Of a stretch of 5,546 bases of DNA, positions 5,308 to 5,546 are shown one piece after another. Below the pieces are notes generated by a model. It did not search any database. It was not told the DNA's origin and saw nothing but the letters and a program-made list of their open reading frames with translations. Position 1 is the first letter of the stretch; the number at the start of each line of letters is the position of its first letter. Origin of the DNA: Acidimicrobiaceae bacterium. Its GTDB lineage: Bacteria > Actinomycetota > Acidimicrobiia > Acidimicrobiales > MedAcidi-G1. Location: contig PATJ01000013.1 in assembly GCA_002713545.1 (NCBI GenBank), positions 94,610-100,155 of the forward strand, given 5' to 3'. Made by a program: the position numbers and the translations under genes.

Positions 5308-5546
5308 ATGGGGGTGTTGGAAGGGAAAATAGCTCTAGTGACTGGAGCGGCTAGTGGTATTGGTCGTTCGACAGCAGAAGCTTTTGCGAAAGAAGGTGTT
5401 TCACACATAGCTCTTATTGATTTAGATGAACAGGGAATTCAGTCAACTTCCGAGATGGTTGAAAGTTTAAAAACCGGTTTTTCTAAGCATTGTATAGACG
5501 TGACTGAAGAGGATTCAGTTGAAGGAACATTGAATGAAATCGTTGA
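5308..5546 (+). CDS. Short-chain dehydrogenase/reductase, N-terminal part (runs off the right edge)
   Basis: The first 79 codons of a classical SDR are present; the family is about 250-300 residues. The Rossmann glycine motif TGAASGIG is at residues 12-19, preceded by KIALV, and the second strand IALIDLD (34-40) carries an acidic residue, Asp38, at its end. That acidic residue favours NAD(H) over NADP(H) in this family. Asp64-Val65 in CIDVTEED matches the adenine-binding DV motif. The catalytic Ser-Tyr-Lys residues lie beyond the edge. The ATG at 5308-5310 is chosen because AAGGAAGG sits 6 nt upstream. The gene is divergent from the 366-aa protein and shares a 128-nt intergenic region with it. 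Near an ACAD operon it may oxidise or reduce a hydroxyl or keto group on a CoA ester or sterol-like substrate; that role is inference. Confidence 0.9.
   Translation, partial: MGVLEGKIALVTGAASGIGRSTAEAFAKEGVSHIALIDLDEQGIQSTSEMVESLKTGFSKHCIDVTEEDSVEGTLNEIV

Overview
The window is a compact stretch of a bacterial chromosome. Five genes read leftward on the minus strand and one gene reads rightward from the right edge. The organism is most likely an actinobacterium. The leftmost gene matches mycothione reductase, the reductase of the actinobacterial thiol mycothiol, and two adjacent acyl-CoA dehydrogenases (ACADs) look like the mycobacterial FadE26/FadE27 pair. Base composition looks roughly mid-40s % GC by eye (not computed), which is low for mycobacteria or Rhodococcus. 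That suggests an uncultured, perhaps marine, lineage such as the Acidimicrobiia; this placement is inference.

Layout on the minus strand, in transcription order: (1) 5179-4079, a 366-aa protein of unrecognised function with a W/G-rich NWWGARDRSWGIRP core; (2) 3975-2752, an ACAD with its own catalytic Glu; (3) 2708-1524, an ACAD alpha subunit resembling FadE26/ChsE4, with catalytic Glu242; (4) 1513-434, a degenerate ACAD resembling FadE27/ChsE5, lacking the catalytic Glu and the main FAD-binding loop, so a likely beta partner of gene 3; (5) 429 to the left edge, the N-terminal 143 residues of mycothione reductase. Gaps within genes 2-5 are 43, 10 and 4 nt with no terminator seen, so these four look like one transcription unit. 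On the plus strand, 5308 to the right edge is the N-terminus of a short-chain dehydrogenase/reductase (SDR), divergent from gene 1.

The gene set fits CoA-ester beta-oxidation of a bulky branched or sterol-like side chain. Two ACAD enzymes (one probably an alpha2beta2 heterotetramer) would introduce the 2,3-double bond, and the SDR could oxidise a hydroxyl on the substrate. No hydratase, thiolase or CoA ligase lies in the window, so the substrate cannot be fixed from here.

The most interesting non-coding signal is a 14-bp palindromic motif, AATTGTCAACAATT (4061-4074) and AATTGTCATCAATT (5224-5237). By eye it occurs only in the two likely promoter regions: ahead of the ACAD operon, and in the divergent region between gene 1 and the SDR. 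The two copies differ at one base, and the first overlaps a consensus -35 hexamer (TTGACA, minus strand). This looks like a shared operator that would make the locus a small regulon. No RNA genes, insertion sequences, CRISPR arrays or origins are visible, and no gene-free stretch exceeds 300 bases.
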